Shown piece after piece: positions 1 through 8,106 of a stretch of DNA of 64,000 bases. Origin of the DNA: Fimenecus sp052273625 (lineage in GTDB: Bacteria; Bacillota; Clostridia; Oscillospirales; Acutalibacteraceae); NCBI GenBank assembly GCA_052273625.1, contig DAVZHW010000005.1, positions 1 to 64,000 on the forward strand, written 5' to 3'. The position numbers were made by a program, and so were the translations under genes. Under the pieces are notes generated by a model. That model did not search any database. It was given only the letters and a program-made list of their open reading frames with translations, and had not been told where the DNA came from. Within the stretch, counting starts at the first letter, position 1; each line of letters opens with the position of its first letter.

Positions 1-102
1 CTAATTTGTATACCATGTCCTTACACACCTTGTTTACCATGTTACTCTTGACACAAGCCACCGCCCTACGCTATTGGATATAAATTCATATTTACGGACA
101 AT
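1..102. other. left-edge intergenic sequence, nothing recognised
   Basis: This AT-rich stretch lies downstream of the small gene at 173-400 and beyond its likely terminator. I see no convincing reading frame, RNA gene or repeat. A short minus-strand frame running off the left edge cannot be judged from what is visible. Confidence 0.4.
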
Positions 103-150
103 CCGTTAAAATACCCCCATTCCGCCAAGTTAGGCAAAATGGGGGTGTTC
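103..150 (-). terminator. probable rho-independent terminator of the collagen-like operon
   Basis: The arms 113-121 and 138-146 are complementary (ACCCCCATT with AATGGGGGT), and on the minus strand they are followed by a short T-rich tail. It sits about 25 bases past the stop of the 75-residue gene, where the transcript of the collagen-like gene and its small neighbour would end. Confidence 0.6.
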
Positions 151-172
151 ATATGTTTAGTGTACTTACGAA

Positions 173-400
173 TTATAACTGTGTAAGATGATAAATGCTA
201 TAACCGTATTTTTCTGCAATTTCTGCTATTCGCCTTAGTCCTTTTACATCCGTCTTAATGTGCTGTATTTCAGAATATACCGCATCATCGTCCTTAAATT
301 CTTCTATAAGATTGGCACGATATGAGATTTTTTTCATATTTTCTCCCTCGCCTTTAACAATCAAATATGCATCGTTGGGTGTTTTTTCGTTTTTGCTCAT
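173..400 (-). CDS. small hypothetical protein downstream of the collagen-like gene
   Basis: A 75-residue, mostly charged protein with no signal peptide or membrane segment; I do not recognise the family. It begins eight bases after the stop of the collagen-like gene, and its ribosome binding site (AGAAAGGAT) lies in the end of that gene, so the two are probably co-transcribed. A hairpin terminator follows. The C-terminal half (KTDVKGLRRIAEIAEKYGYS) looks helical. It could be a small regulator or a cytoplasmic partner, but the sequence alone gives no function. Support is position, spacing and a clean frame. Confidence 0.6.
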   Translation of the reverse strand: MSKNEKTPNDAYLIVKGEGENMKKISYRANLIEEFKDDDAVYSEIQHIKTDVKGLRRIAEIAEKYGYSIYHLTQL

Positions 401-408
401 AGTTTTAT

Positions 409-3400
409 CTATCCTTTCTTAGCTTCTTTTATAAATGTTGATCCACCATTTTCACGGCGAACATATAAATTTTCAGCATTGGGGTCATATGTTTTCTTAA
501 CAGGAACTGCAACCGTATAGTATTCTTTGCCTAATAATGCTTTTTTCAATTCGTTTTCATCATCAAAATATAGTGCATATTCTACTCTTTCACCAAATTC
601 TTTAGAACTATACCTAGCATATGTGTATGTTCCATCAGTATTTTTATAGTATAACTTAGTATCATTATCATTAGTATTATAAGTATTAACGTCTTTCCAA
701 GTAGTAAATTCTCCTTCAAAGATAATTCCTTCCTCTCTAAGTTTTGAGCAGTATCCAAACAGTCCGCCCGAGGCATTCTTTAACATTACTATATTTGATG
801 GTATTGTTATCTGTATCAAATCATAGCATTTGCCGAATCCAGGAGAGTTTGCATAACCTAAACTTGTAATCGGATATCCCTTATATGTTCTGGGAATTGC
901 TAACACTTTTTGACCTTTTCCAACATCTGATGCCTTTACCTCATAGCTAGAACCTTCATTGTAATATACGAAGTTAACATCGATATTCTCAGATGTACTA
1001 TCGGAGATTTTTCCTAAATTATCCCGAGTATTATCTGTGTACTCAACTATCAATTCCCCATTAGAATTAAAGCTCATTTTTGCTATTCCTCGTCCGTCAG
1101 CTCCCTTATCGCCCTGCAATCCCTTGTCGCCTTTTTCGCCCTTGATATTGCCGAGGTTGGATATTGAATTATCGGACATTACGACCACCAGCTCGCCGTC
1201 CGGGGAGAGTGTGAGCGACTTAATTCCCCGTCCGTCAGCTCCGTTTGCGCCATTCGCACCGTTTTCGCCCGTTACCTTGCCGAGATTTTTGACGTCGCCG
1301 TTTGAATAGGTTAAAACAAGCTCGCCCAAAGCATTTATCTCCGACTTTGTTATGCCCAAGCCGTCGGCACCCTTAATATTGCCGAGATTGAGAACCGTGC
1401 CGTTTGTAAGCGTTACGGTCAATGCACCGTCAGCCGACACATCAACATTCTGTATGCCAATGCCGTCAGCACCGTTTATGCCGTTTATGCCGTCAGCACC
1501 GTTAAGACCGGTATCGCCCTTGTCGCCCTTGTCGCCTTTGTCACCCTTATCGCCTTTTGCGCCCTTTATATTTCCGAGGTTTATAACATTGCCGTTTGAG
1601 AACGAAAGCACAAGCTCGTTATCGGCATTTATTGTAACATCTGTAACACCTACGCCGTCAGCACCGTTTGTACCGTCGATACCGTCAGTTCCGTTGATAC
1701 CTGCGTCTCCCTTGTCGCCTTTAACGCCCTGCAAGCCTTGCTCGCCCTTTGCACCGTCGTTGCCGACTACCTTGCCGAGATTTACCGTGTTGCCGTCGCT
1801 GTATGTTATGACAAGCTCGCCGAGAGCATTTATTTCGCTGTTTGCAACGCCTACGCCGTCAGCACCGTTTGTGCCGTCGATACCGTCAGTTCCGTTGATA
1901 CCTGCGTCGCCCTTATCTCCTTTATCGCCCTTGTCACCTTTAACACCCTGTAAACCTTGCTCGCCCTTTGCACCGTCGTTGCCGACAACCTTGCCGAGAT
2001 TTACCGTGTTGCCGTCGCTGTATGTTATGACAAGCTCGCCGAGAGCATTTATTTCGCTGTTTGCAACACCTACGCCGTCAGCACCGTTTGTACCGTCAAT
2101 ACCGTCAGTTCCGTTGATACCTGCGTCGCCTTTTTCTCCTTTATCGCCCTTAATGTTTCCGAGGTTAAGTGATGTTCCGTTTGTAAGGGTTATAACAAGA
2201 TTTCCGCCTGTTGAAATTTCAATATCATTTATTCCCACGCCGTCAGCACCGTTAAGTCCTGCGTCGCCTTTTTCGCCTTTAACACCCTGTAAGCCTTGCT
2301 CGCCCTTATCGCCTTTGTCGCCCTTTGCGCCGACAACCGCCCCGAGATTTTCGGTAAGGTTATTTGTATATGTGATTACAAGCTCGCCGAGGCTGTTAAT
2401 TTCAGACTTTTTAACTCCGATACCGTCAGCACCGTTAAGACCCTTGTCGCCCTTGTCACCTTTGTCACCTTTTTCGCCCTGCAAGCCTTGCTCGCCTTTA
2501 TCACCCTTGTCGCCCTTTGCACCGACAACTGCTCCGACATTGGCACGCTGACCGTTAGAGAATGAAAGCACAAGCTCGCCCAACGAATTGATTTCCGCCG
2601 AAGTTACGCCAACGCCGTCAGCACCGTCAATACCGTTTGTGCCGTTTATGCCGTCAGAGCCTACTATTTTGCCGAGATTTGCCGTTGCTCCGTCCGTGTA
2701 TGAAATAATCAACTCGCCCGAGCCGTTTATAACAGCCGAAGCAACGCCGATACCGTTCGCACCGTCTACACCGTCTACACCGTCTACACCGTCTACACCG
2801 TCTTTACCGTCGGTGCCGTTCGTGCCGATAATCTTGCCGAGATTTGCAACCTCGCCGTTTGTGTAGGTCAAAACACGCTCTCCGTTTTCGTTTATAACGG
2901 AAGATGCAACTCCCACGCCGTTATTAACGGTTTCGCCGACAACCCTGTCAAGATTTACACTTCTGCCGTCGGAATATGTAATTATAAGCTCGCCTTTTTC
3001 GTTTATCTTCGCCGACGTTATACCAACGCCGTCTTTGCCGTCCTCGCCCTTTGCGCCGACAGCCTTACCTACATTTATTTTTGTTCCGTCCGAAAGAACG
3101 ATTACAAGATCTCCGTTTTTTGTGAAAGAAGCGGAGCTTATATCGGACTTGTCTTTCTTCGACATTGCAGAAAGAGTTTTTGACCAATCCTTTTCACTTC
3201 CGGAATAGCCGTTATCCACCGCTATTTGATACGCCGATTTGCCCTCAAGTGAAATAAGCCACTCGTCCAGACTTCCCGTGTACCCCTGCTGTACCGCAAG
3301 CTCGTATGCCGACAAGCCGTTCTTAACGTTTGCCGAAGTCTGCACGCTGCCGTTTTTATGCACCAAGCTTGCAACTGCATAGGAAATTCCTATCATTGCG

Positions 3401-3465
3401 ACAATTATAAGTATTGTCACAGCTATTTTTTTCAATAAATCCTTGTTTTGCTTTGTTTTATGCAT
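409..3465 (-). CDS. membrane-anchored collagen-like repeat surface protein
   Basis: A protein of about 1018 residues. I chose the ATG at 3465 over an upstream in-frame start because a GGAGGGA ribosome binding site lies just before it. It has a short basic N-terminus, one hydrophobic signal-anchor segment (about residues 10-32), then two copies of a short motif of the type AYELAVQQGYTGSLDEWL. About 14 modules follow, each pairing a 30-residue beta-rich unit (VGV..SEIN..GELVITYSDG...NLG) with Gly-X-Y triplets rich in GDKGDKG, GEQGLQG and GADG. The last 170 or so residues are non-collagenous, with a stretch (ITIPSNIVMLKN, FGYCSKLREE) resembling BspA-type leucine-rich repeats. Collagen-like proteins of this sort form triple-helical stalks or adhesins on cells, spores or phage tails. 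With its N-terminal anchor and C-terminal globular end this one is probably a surface stalk; a phage-derived origin is possible but no phage genes are nearby. Confidence 0.88.
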   Translation of the reverse strand: MHKTKQNKDLLKKIAVTILIIVAMIGISYAVASLVHKNGSVQTSANVKNGLSAYELAVQQGYTGSLDEWLISLEGKSAYQIAVDNGYSGSEKDWSKTLSAMSKKDKSDISSASFTKNGDLVIVLSDGTKINVGKAVGAKGEDGKDGVGITSAKINEKGELIITYSDGRSVNLDRVVGETVNNGVGVASSVINENGERVLTYTNGEVANLGKIIGTNGTDGKDGVDGVDGVDGVDGANGIGVASAVINGSGELIISYTDGATANLGKIVGSDGINGTNGIDGADGVGVTSAEINSLGELVLSFSNGQRANVGAVVGAKGDKGDKGEQGLQGEKGDKGDKGDKGLNGADGIGVKKSEINSLGELVITYTNNLTENLGAVVGAKGDKGDKGEQGLQGVKGEKGDAGLNGADGVGINDIEISTGGNLVITLTNGTSLNLGNIKGDKGEKGDAGINGTDGIDGTNGADGVGVANSEINALGELVITYSDGNTVNLGKVVGNDGAKGEQGLQGVKGDKGDKGDKGDAGINGTDGIDGTNGADGVGVANSEINALGELVITYSDGNTVNLGKVVGNDGAKGEQGLQGVKGDKGDAGINGTDGIDGTNGADGVGVTDVTINADNELVLSFSNGNVINLGNIKGAKGDKGDKGDKGDKGDTGLNGADGINGINGADGIGIQNVDVSADGALTVTLTNGTVLNLGNIKGADGLGITKSEINALGELVLTYSNGDVKNLGKVTGENGANGANGADGRGIKSLTLSPDGELVVVMSDNSISNLGNIKGEKGDKGLQGDKGADGRGIAKMSFNSNGELIVEYTDNTRDNLGKISDSTSENIDVNFVYYNEGSSYEVKASDVGKGQKVLAIPRTYKGYPITSLGYANSPGFGKCYDLIQITIPSNIVMLKNASGGLFGYCSKLREEGIIFEGEFTTWKDVNTYNTNDNDTKLYYKNTDGTYTYARYSSKEFGERVEYALYFDDENELKKALLGKEYYTVAVPVKKTYDPNAENLYVRRENGGSTFIKEAKKG
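1741..2130. repeat. near-identical 219-bp direct repeats inside the collagen-like gene
   Basis: Two adjacent modules of the collagen-like protein are almost identical at nucleotide level. The sequence starting at 1741 recurs at 1960, an offset of 219 bases or 73 codons, with only scattered differences. The unit encodes one beta-rich segment plus its Gly-X-Y run. The offset is a multiple of three, so gain or loss of units would keep the frame. Confidence 0.85.
2761..2805. repeat. 9-bp tandem repeat encoding Gly-Val-Asp triplets
   Basis: ACCGTCTAC occurs four times in a row (2761-2796) followed by a degenerate fifth copy. On the coding (minus) strand it gives repeated Gly-Val-Asp collagen triplets. 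Changes in copy number would alter stalk length without a frameshift. Confidence 0.85.
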
Positions 3466-3496
3466 AATCTTCCCTCCAAAGGTCATATATATTTTA

Positions 3497-3525
3497 ATCA
3501 TACACCGACATACTCGTTTTGTCAA
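3497..3525 (-). promoter_or_regulatory. consensus sigma-A promoter of the collagen-like gene
   Basis: On the minus strand a perfect TTGACA (-35, 3520-3525) is followed by a 17-base spacer and TATGAT (-10, 3497-3502). It lies about 30 bases upstream of the chosen ATG at 3465. The match is strong enough that, unrepressed, the gene should be highly expressed. Confidence 0.8.
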
Positions 3526-3553
3526 CTGTATTCTCGTTTTTACAAGCGTTTTA
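3513..3553. promoter_or_regulatory. candidate XRE operator: AAAACG direct repeats over the -35 box
   Basis: Reading the minus strand, the hexamer AAAACG occurs at 3547-3552, 3535-3540 and 3515-3520. The latter two are each part of an AAAACGAG octamer, exactly 20 bases apart, and they flank and overlap the -35 box of the collagen-like gene promoter. The adjacent divergent gene encodes a small XRE repressor, so this is the natural place for its operator. The link is inferred from position and repetition only. Confidence 0.45.
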
Positions 3554-3590
3554 CGGTCTTTTAGATTAAAATATACAAGAGGTGAAGCAT

Positions 3591-3896
3591 ATGAAATTCA
3601 GCGATAAATTGCGAATGTTAATAGAAGAACGCAACCTTACTCAAAAGCAGGTTGCTATCGACTTAAATGTTGCGGCGTCAACTATGGGCGGATATGTGCA
3701 GGGCAGCAGTGAGCCCGATTTTGACACGCTTATCAGAATAGCCGAATATTTCAATGTTTCTACTGATTATCTGTTGAACAGACTTTCAAAAAACACCGTT
3801 GATCAGGACGAAGAGGAATTGCTGAGGGTTTACCGTTCAATGGGAAAGGAATACCGTCAAATATATATTAAACAAGGCAAAGCATTTCTAAAATAA
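3591..3896 (+). CDS. XRE-family helix-turn-helix transcriptional regulator
   Basis: A protein of about 101 residues. I prefer the ATG at 3591 because AGAGGTG lies just upstream; an earlier in-frame GTG would fall inside that ribosome binding site. Residues 1-65 are a typical Cro/CI-type HTH (KLRMLIEERNLTQKQVAIDL, then STMGGYVQG and FNVSTDYLLN). The C-terminal 35 residues are an acidic helix of the kind used for dimerisation. Such proteins usually repress their own and adjacent promoters. It is divergent from the collagen-like gene with 125 bases between them and is the likely regulator of that gene's promoter; this is inference. Confidence 0.85.
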   Translation: MKFSDKLRMLIEERNLTQKQVAIDLNVAASTMGGYVQGSSEPDFDTLIRIAEYFNVSTDYLLNRLSKNTVDQDEEELLRVYRSMGKEYRQIYIKQGKAFLK

Positions 3897-3913
3897 ACAG
3901 AGTATAAGTAAAA

Positions 3914-3950
3914 GCACGGGCGACATTGTAAAATGCCACCCGTGTTTTTT
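3914..3950. terminator. terminator between the XRE regulator and the DUF5058-type pair
   Basis: An imperfect stem (CACGGGCGACATT with AATGCCACCCGTG) is followed on the plus strand by a run of six T. It ends the XRE gene and may also serve the convergent minus-strand gene. Confidence 0.75.
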
Positions 3951-3960
3951 ATCTTATTTA

Positions 3961-4626
3961 TTATTTAACCCATTTAAGCTTATACATACCGAATGCGCCG
4001 AGAATGCTCACAACGATTGTTATGAATATCATTGTGCCGACGGGCATTGACGGTGAGAAAATATAAACTACAACTCCTGCCAAAATCGGCAAAATCGAAA
4101 GCCGCCAATACTTCGCAAAATACGATGCACCGAGAGCGCCGAAAAGTGCAGGTATTACATATTCAAATGCCGGCTTTACAACAGAGTCGTCTGCCGTTAT
4201 ATGCGGAAGAACAGGAGCAAAGAGCAACACGCCGACTGCTATAACCAAGGTTGTGGTAATCGCCGAAGCCGCTATTGCGACGGTTGAAATAAGCTCGCCC
4301 TCCTCGCTCGAGGCTTTGACCTCAGCCCTATCAAGTGCGTTCATAGCACACGGAAGCTTTAAGTTCGTGATATTCCCCGTTACAAAAGAAAGATATGTAC
4401 CGCCTGCGCCGAGCATAGGGGTGTATGTAATTACCTCTACAATCGCCGTTGACCAATAAATCGGAACGACAGCCGCAAGTGCTTTCAAAAGCGTTGAAAA
4501 CTGCGGAAATGCGTTATATCTTACAGAGAACATAAGCGGAACGAAGAACAACGCCGCCAATGCGCTGACCGACCATATACTTCCCCAAGTGTGTACCTTG
4601 TCGATATAGGTTCTTTCTTTTTTCAT
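3961..4626 (-). CDS. multi-pass membrane protein, partner of the DUF5058-like protein
   Basis: About 221 residues from the ATG at 4626, which is preceded by AAGGAGGGAAC; a longer frame start upstream lacks this support. It has about six hydrophobic segments, a short cytoplasmic N-terminus, and a soluble-looking loop (NALDRAEVKASSEEGEL) between the second and third. It follows the DUF5058-like gene by 13 bases in the same orientation, so the two are probably translated together and may form one two-subunit membrane complex. In my recollection such pairs occur in Clostridia, often annotated as hypothetical or as possible transporters. No substrate can be read from the sequence. Confidence 0.7.
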   Translation of the reverse strand: MKKERTYIDKVHTWGSIWSVSALAALFFVPLMFSVRYNAFPQFSTLLKALAAVVPIYWSTAIVEVITYTPMLGAGGTYLSFVTGNITNLKLPCAMNALDRAEVKASSEEGELISTVAIAASAITTTLVIAVGVLLFAPVLPHITADDSVVKPAFEYVIPALFGALGASYFAKYWRLSILPILAGVVVYIFSPSMPVGTMIFITIVVSILGAFGMYKLKWVK

Positions 4627-4639
4627 TGCCGTTCCCTCC

Positions 4640-5401
4640 TTATCTCCAAGTAAGCGCCGCAATTTCGGGCGGTAAAACCTGCGTTAAAAGTACGGCAATT
4701 CCCATTGCGCCAAACATTGCTATCGGCAAAACAAACGGTTCTAATTTTTTGAGTTCTTTTTTTCTGCAAAGATAGTCGAGTGCTATCGTGAATATCATTG
4801 CCGAAAGAAGCGTTGCGACAGACATAACGCCTGCCGACGGTCCGTCTGAGGGAATGCCTGCGATTGCCCTTGAAACAAACGCCGCAATTATTCCGATAAA
4901 CGCCGCCGCACCGAGGATATCCCCGAGCCTTGCATTTTCACTTTTCTGCGTAACCTTGCCCATTGCCTTGTGGATTTTCTTGCAGAGTATCGGCAAAAGC
5001 ACAAGCGGAAAGCAAGAACCGATCGTCATAGTCCAAGCTATTGTCGAAAACTGCGTAACATCCGTTACCTCGTTTGACACGGAAGTTCCGAGTACGTTCA
5101 AAGCCGCTTCGGCAGCTACTGTTTCATAAGCCAAATTTCCGATAACCGAGAGCCTTATCCACGGCAAAACAATTCCGAGTGCGGAAGCAAGGGCCAACAC
5201 CGTTGCAAGGATTGAAATTGCAGGTGCTATTGTGAAAAGTATACTCGAAATCATAGTCTGCTTGAGCTTCTCCGTTTCAACGCCTATTTCCTTTGCACGT
5301 TTCCACGATTTCACAATGAAAAATACGCTTTGTGCGATTACAAAAACAACTATAAAGCCTGCAAGCGCATACATAAGCGGTCCTGTTTTGAAATCTGCCA
5401 T
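4640..5401 (-). CDS. DUF5058-family-like membrane protein
   Basis: A 253-residue protein with about six to seven membrane segments, starting at an ATG with an ideal GGAGGG site. An N-terminal helix is followed by a basic cytoplasmic loop (KSWKRAKEIGVETEKLKQ), then paired helices, with a charged loop near the middle (KKIHKAMGKVTQKSENARLG). Sequence and length resemble the DUF5058 family, whose role is not established but is usually taken as transport. It is first gene of a two-gene operon with the 221-residue membrane protein. A terminator separates it from the hydrolase gene upstream, so it probably has its own promoter in a very short gap or relies on read-through. Confidence 0.65.
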   Translation of the reverse strand: MADFKTGPLMYALAGFIVVFVIAQSVFFIVKSWKRAKEIGVETEKLKQTMISSILFTIAPAISILATVLALASALGIVLPWIRLSVIGNLAYETVAAEAALNVLGTSVSNEVTDVTQFSTIAWTMTIGSCFPLVLLPILCKKIHKAMGKVTQKSENARLGDILGAAAFIGIIAAFVSRAIAGIPSDGPSAGVMSVATLLSAMIFTIALDYLCRKKELKKLEPFVLPIAMFGAMGIAVLLTQVLPPEIAALTWR

Positions 5402-5420
5402 AAAAAATCCCTCCGTTTAT

Positions 5421-5455
5421 CAAAAATACGGCAGACCGAGAAAAGCCTGCCGTTT
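5421..5455 (-). terminator. terminator of the alpha/beta hydrolase gene
   Basis: The stem ACGGCAG (5428-5434) with CTGCCGT (5447-5453) is followed on the minus strand by TATTTTTG. It lies just after the hydrolase stop and just before the DUF5058-like gene. Confidence 0.7.
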
Positions 5456-5458
5456 ATT

Positions 5459-6409
5459 TTACTCTTGCTTTGAGAGTATTTTATCCATCCAGCCGACGAT
5501 ATCCGACATAACCTCATCACGGTTTAACTCGTTGAGAAGCTCATGCCTTGCTTCGGGATAAAGCTTCATAATGACGTTCTGATGACCTGTCTTTTTAAGG
5601 TCCTCAAACACCTGCTTTACGCCCTTGCCGTATTCGCCTACGGGGTCATTGTCGCCCGAAATGAGCAAGATGGGCAGCTCCGACGGAACGGTTTTGTACC
5701 AAAGCTTCGCCGACACCTGCTTGAGTGCGGTGAACAAGGTTTCAAAGCCGTTTGTTGTAAAGCAAAAGCCACAAAGGTCGTCGTTAATATACTTATCAAC
5801 TTCCTTTTGGTCTCTTGAAAGCCAGTCAAATTCAGTTCTCTTTTCAGTCTTTTTATTATATGTGCCGAATGCGATTGAGTTCAACATTCCCGAACGGTGA
5901 AGCTTGCCCTTTGTCTTTCCAAGCTGCTTTGCAAGGGCAATTCCCATACCTGCCGCAGGATTTGTTCCGCTTGTACCGCATATAATTGCGCCGTCAATCA
6001 AATGGCCGTACTTTGCAATATACGCTCTTGCCATAAACGAGCCCATACTGTGACCGAAAATAAAGAACGGCAAATCGGGATATTCCTGTCTTGCAATATC
6101 CGTAAGCTGCTTCAAGTCCTCAACAACGCTTTCAACGCCGTTGTCGCCGAAAAATCCCAATTCGTCCGCATTGGCAACGGATTTGCCGTGTCCGAGATGG
6201 TCGCTGATATATACAGCATAGCCATGCTTACAAAGCTCCATAGCAAAGCGTGCATATCTGTTAGAATGTTCTGCCATACCGTGAGAAATCTGCACTATAC
6301 CCTTGACCTGTGAAAAGTCGGCGGGTGCTGCGCTTTGTGCGTAGATGTCGCAAAGTCCAGAGGCTGACGGAAATGTAAATTCATTAGCGGTAAATTCCAC
6401 TTTAGTCAC
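5459..6409 (-). CDS. alpha/beta hydrolase, monoacylglycerol-lipase / lysophospholipase type
   Basis: A 316-residue serine hydrolase of the family often called lysophospholipase or PldB/MGL-like (Hydrolase_4). The oxyanion region appears as QISHGMAEHSNRY, the nucleophile elbow as FGHSMGS, the catalytic aspartate region as LLISGDNDPVGEYGKG, and the catalytic histidine as YPEARHELLNE near the C-terminus. No signal peptide is present, so it should act in the cytoplasm on acyl esters such as monoacylglycerols; the true substrate is not known. It stands alone with a terminator on its 3' side. Confidence 0.88.
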   Translation of the reverse strand: MTKVEFTANEFTFPSASGLCDIYAQSAAPADFSQVKGIVQISHGMAEHSNRYARFAMELCKHGYAVYISDHLGHGKSVANADELGFFGDNGVESVVEDLKQLTDIARQEYPDLPFFIFGHSMGSFMARAYIAKYGHLIDGAIICGTSGTNPAAGMGIALAKQLGKTKGKLHRSGMLNSIAFGTYNKKTEKRTEFDWLSRDQKEVDKYINDDLCGFCFTTNGFETLFTALKQVSAKLWYKTVPSELPILLISGDNDPVGEYGKGVKQVFEDLKKTGHQNVIMKLYPEARHELLNELNRDEVMSDIVGWMDKILSKQE

Positions 6410-6566
6410 TCCGTTTCACTGTGCCGCAGTGCGCCGAAACGCCTTACGGTACCTAAAAAATATTTATAAGTATATCACATTCCACGGAAAATGTAACGTT
6501 TTCAGACAATGTTTGTATCGTTTAACAAATTATCGAGGCTCACATTATACAAACTGCACAACAAAT

Positions 6567-6920
6567 TTATCGCAATTCTATCGGCTTTGACAAAACGGTG
6601 TACTTCTCGCACAAGAAGTCATCTATCACGCAAAATATATGCGTCGGCTCAACCTCATAAGCATTTAAGCGTTGCGTAAGCTCGCAAATATCGTCAAGGC
6701 TGTCCGTTATATCCCTTATCAAATTGTTTTCATATATTATCCCATAGCTGTTTACATATTCCCTTCCGTCAAATTTTCTCTCAGCAAATACCCCATAAAA
6801 CATTTCCCTAACTTCCCTAAAATTGTTTCTTATAGTAACAATGTTACTTATTGTAACATAAATAGAGCATAAAAGCAAGCAAAAAATAAAAAGTCTCGGA
6901 TGAATTATCCAAGACTTCAT
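6567..6920 (-). CDS. small single-pass membrane protein downstream of a diguanylate cyclase
   Basis: A 117-residue protein with one N-terminal hydrophobic segment (LFIFCLLLCSIYVTI) and a soluble, acidic remainder; I do not recognise a family. Its start is seven bases past the stop of the GGDEF gene, with AGAGCTC upstream, so the two are probably co-transcribed. It might modulate the cyclase or act on its own. It could also be a minor reading frame, but length, position and codon pattern favour a real gene. The 157 bases that follow, up to the hydrolase start, show nothing recognisable. Confidence 0.55.
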   Translation of the reverse strand: MKSWIIHPRLFIFCLLLCSIYVTISNIVTIRNNFREVREMFYGVFAERKFDGREYVNSYGIIYENNLIRDITDSLDDICELTQRLNAYEVEPTHIFCVIDDFLCEKYTVLSKPIELR

Positions 6921-6927
6921 TTGAGCT

Positions 6928-8106
6928 CTATCTTATTATTTCATTTTTACGGGAAATGCAGTTACGCCCGTGCTCCTTTGCGTTGTAAAGCTGAGCGTCA
7001 ACACCCAAGACGGCGTCCCTGAACATAGTTGTTGAGTCAATATCAACCGAATGTACGCCCATACTTACAGTGATGTTTTCATTGAACTCGGGACAGCCCG
7101 ATTTGATTTTCAAATTCTCGATTTCACGCTTTAGGGATTTGATCTGTTCAAGTGCTTTTTCTTCACTTTCGCCTGCGACGATTATAATAAACTCCTCTCC
7201 GCCGAAGCGACAGGTAATATCCGTCCTGCGTGAAAAAGTCTGCTTGATGCACTCGGCAATCATTTTGATACACTCGTCGCCCTGCGAATGACCGTACTTA
7301 TCGTTGTATTTTTTGAAATAGTCAATATCGAGCATCGCAAAGGTAATCGGAATAGAGTGCTTTTTGCAGTAGCTCCAAATTCCGTCAGCCGAACGCTGCA
7401 TACCACGGCGGTTAAGCAAGCCCGTAAGCGGATCGATCTCCGAAATACGCTCAAAGCGTTTTGTTTCAATCGACCTGTTCATATATGTACAGTATTTGAA
7501 GATCGACAAAAACAGACCGACCGCAACCGTAAACAGGCTGAACACAAGCACCTCGAGAGAGCTTTTTGCGATAATCGTTACCGCCGTCTGCTCTGCCGCT
7601 ATAACAAGATAATATAAAATTATCAGCTTCGGTTCAAGCATTGCAAAGCTCGTCAACGAAAACACGGTTAAAAAGAAGCTGCTTATACTGCCTGAGCTTA
7701 CCGTTTCAAAGCCGTTTATAAGGCTCGCCGTAATCACATACACACCCCAATAAAGATAAGTAAAATACTCCTTACTCTTATCGGTTGCGTCTCCGCTTGC
7801 AAGCGTTCTTTCCAAGAATACATAAGTAACTATATTAAAAAGCAAAAATGAAAGACAGGCAACGCCCGTACCGACTCTGCAATACCAAATATCGCCTGCG
7901 GCAATATTAAAAGCGGCACTTGAGAGCTCAAAAATTATTACAAAAACGGAAAACGGTATAATATTCACAAAATTCGTTTTAATTCTTTGACTTTCGACCT
8001 CTCTGTACACCGAGTCAAGCTTTACGTCCATACCGACAAAGGCGATTTTGAAAATGTCAAAAAATCGCTTCCATATAACCTTAAATTCTCTGCAAACATA
8101 TTTCAT
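6928..8106 (-). CDS. membrane diguanylate cyclase (GGDEF domain)
   Basis: About 392 residues from the ATG at 8106, which has GGCGG eight bases upstream; an ATG five codons earlier has no such site. The N-terminal 210 residues carry about five to six membrane helices (an MASE-like sensor). The C-terminal 165 residues are a GGDEF domain that makes cyclic di-GMP from two GTP. The active-site motif is GGEEF (about 302-306), with DPLTGLLNRRG upstream and the metal/GTP segment FAMLDIDYFKKYND. An inhibitory I-site RRTD lies five residues before GGEEF, so product feedback is expected. No EAL or HD-GYP domain is present in the window. The small membrane gene downstream is probably in the same transcript. 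Confidence 0.9.
   Translation of the reverse strand: MKYVCREFKVIWKRFFDIFKIAFVGMDVKLDSVYREVESQRIKTNFVNIIPFSVFVIIFELSSAAFNIAAGDIWYCRVGTGVACLSFLLFNIVTYVFLERTLASGDATDKSKEYFTYLYWGVYVITASLINGFETVSSGSISSFFLTVFSLTSFAMLEPKLIILYYLVIAAEQTAVTIIAKSSLEVLVFSLFTVAVGLFLSIFKYCTYMNRSIETKRFERISEIDPLTGLLNRRGMQRSADGIWSYCKKHSIPITFAMLDIDYFKKYNDKYGHSQGDECIKMIAECIKQTFSRRTDITCRFGGEEFIIIVAGESEEKALEQIKSLKREIENLKIKSGCPEFNENITVSMGVHSVDIDSTTMFRDAVLGVDAQLYNAKEHGRNCISRKNEIIR

Noticed and set aside
1352..2551. 399-residue open frame on the plus strand, rich in SPLSPLSP
   Set aside because: It is the antisense shadow of the Gly-X-Y repeats of the collagen-like gene; the repeats lack stops in the other frames. No ribosome binding site or signal of its own.
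1500..2600. Short regularly spaced repeats that could suggest a CRISPR array
   Set aside because: Repeats and intervals are all multiples of three and encode Gly-X-Y triplets; spacers are not unique, and no cas genes are present.
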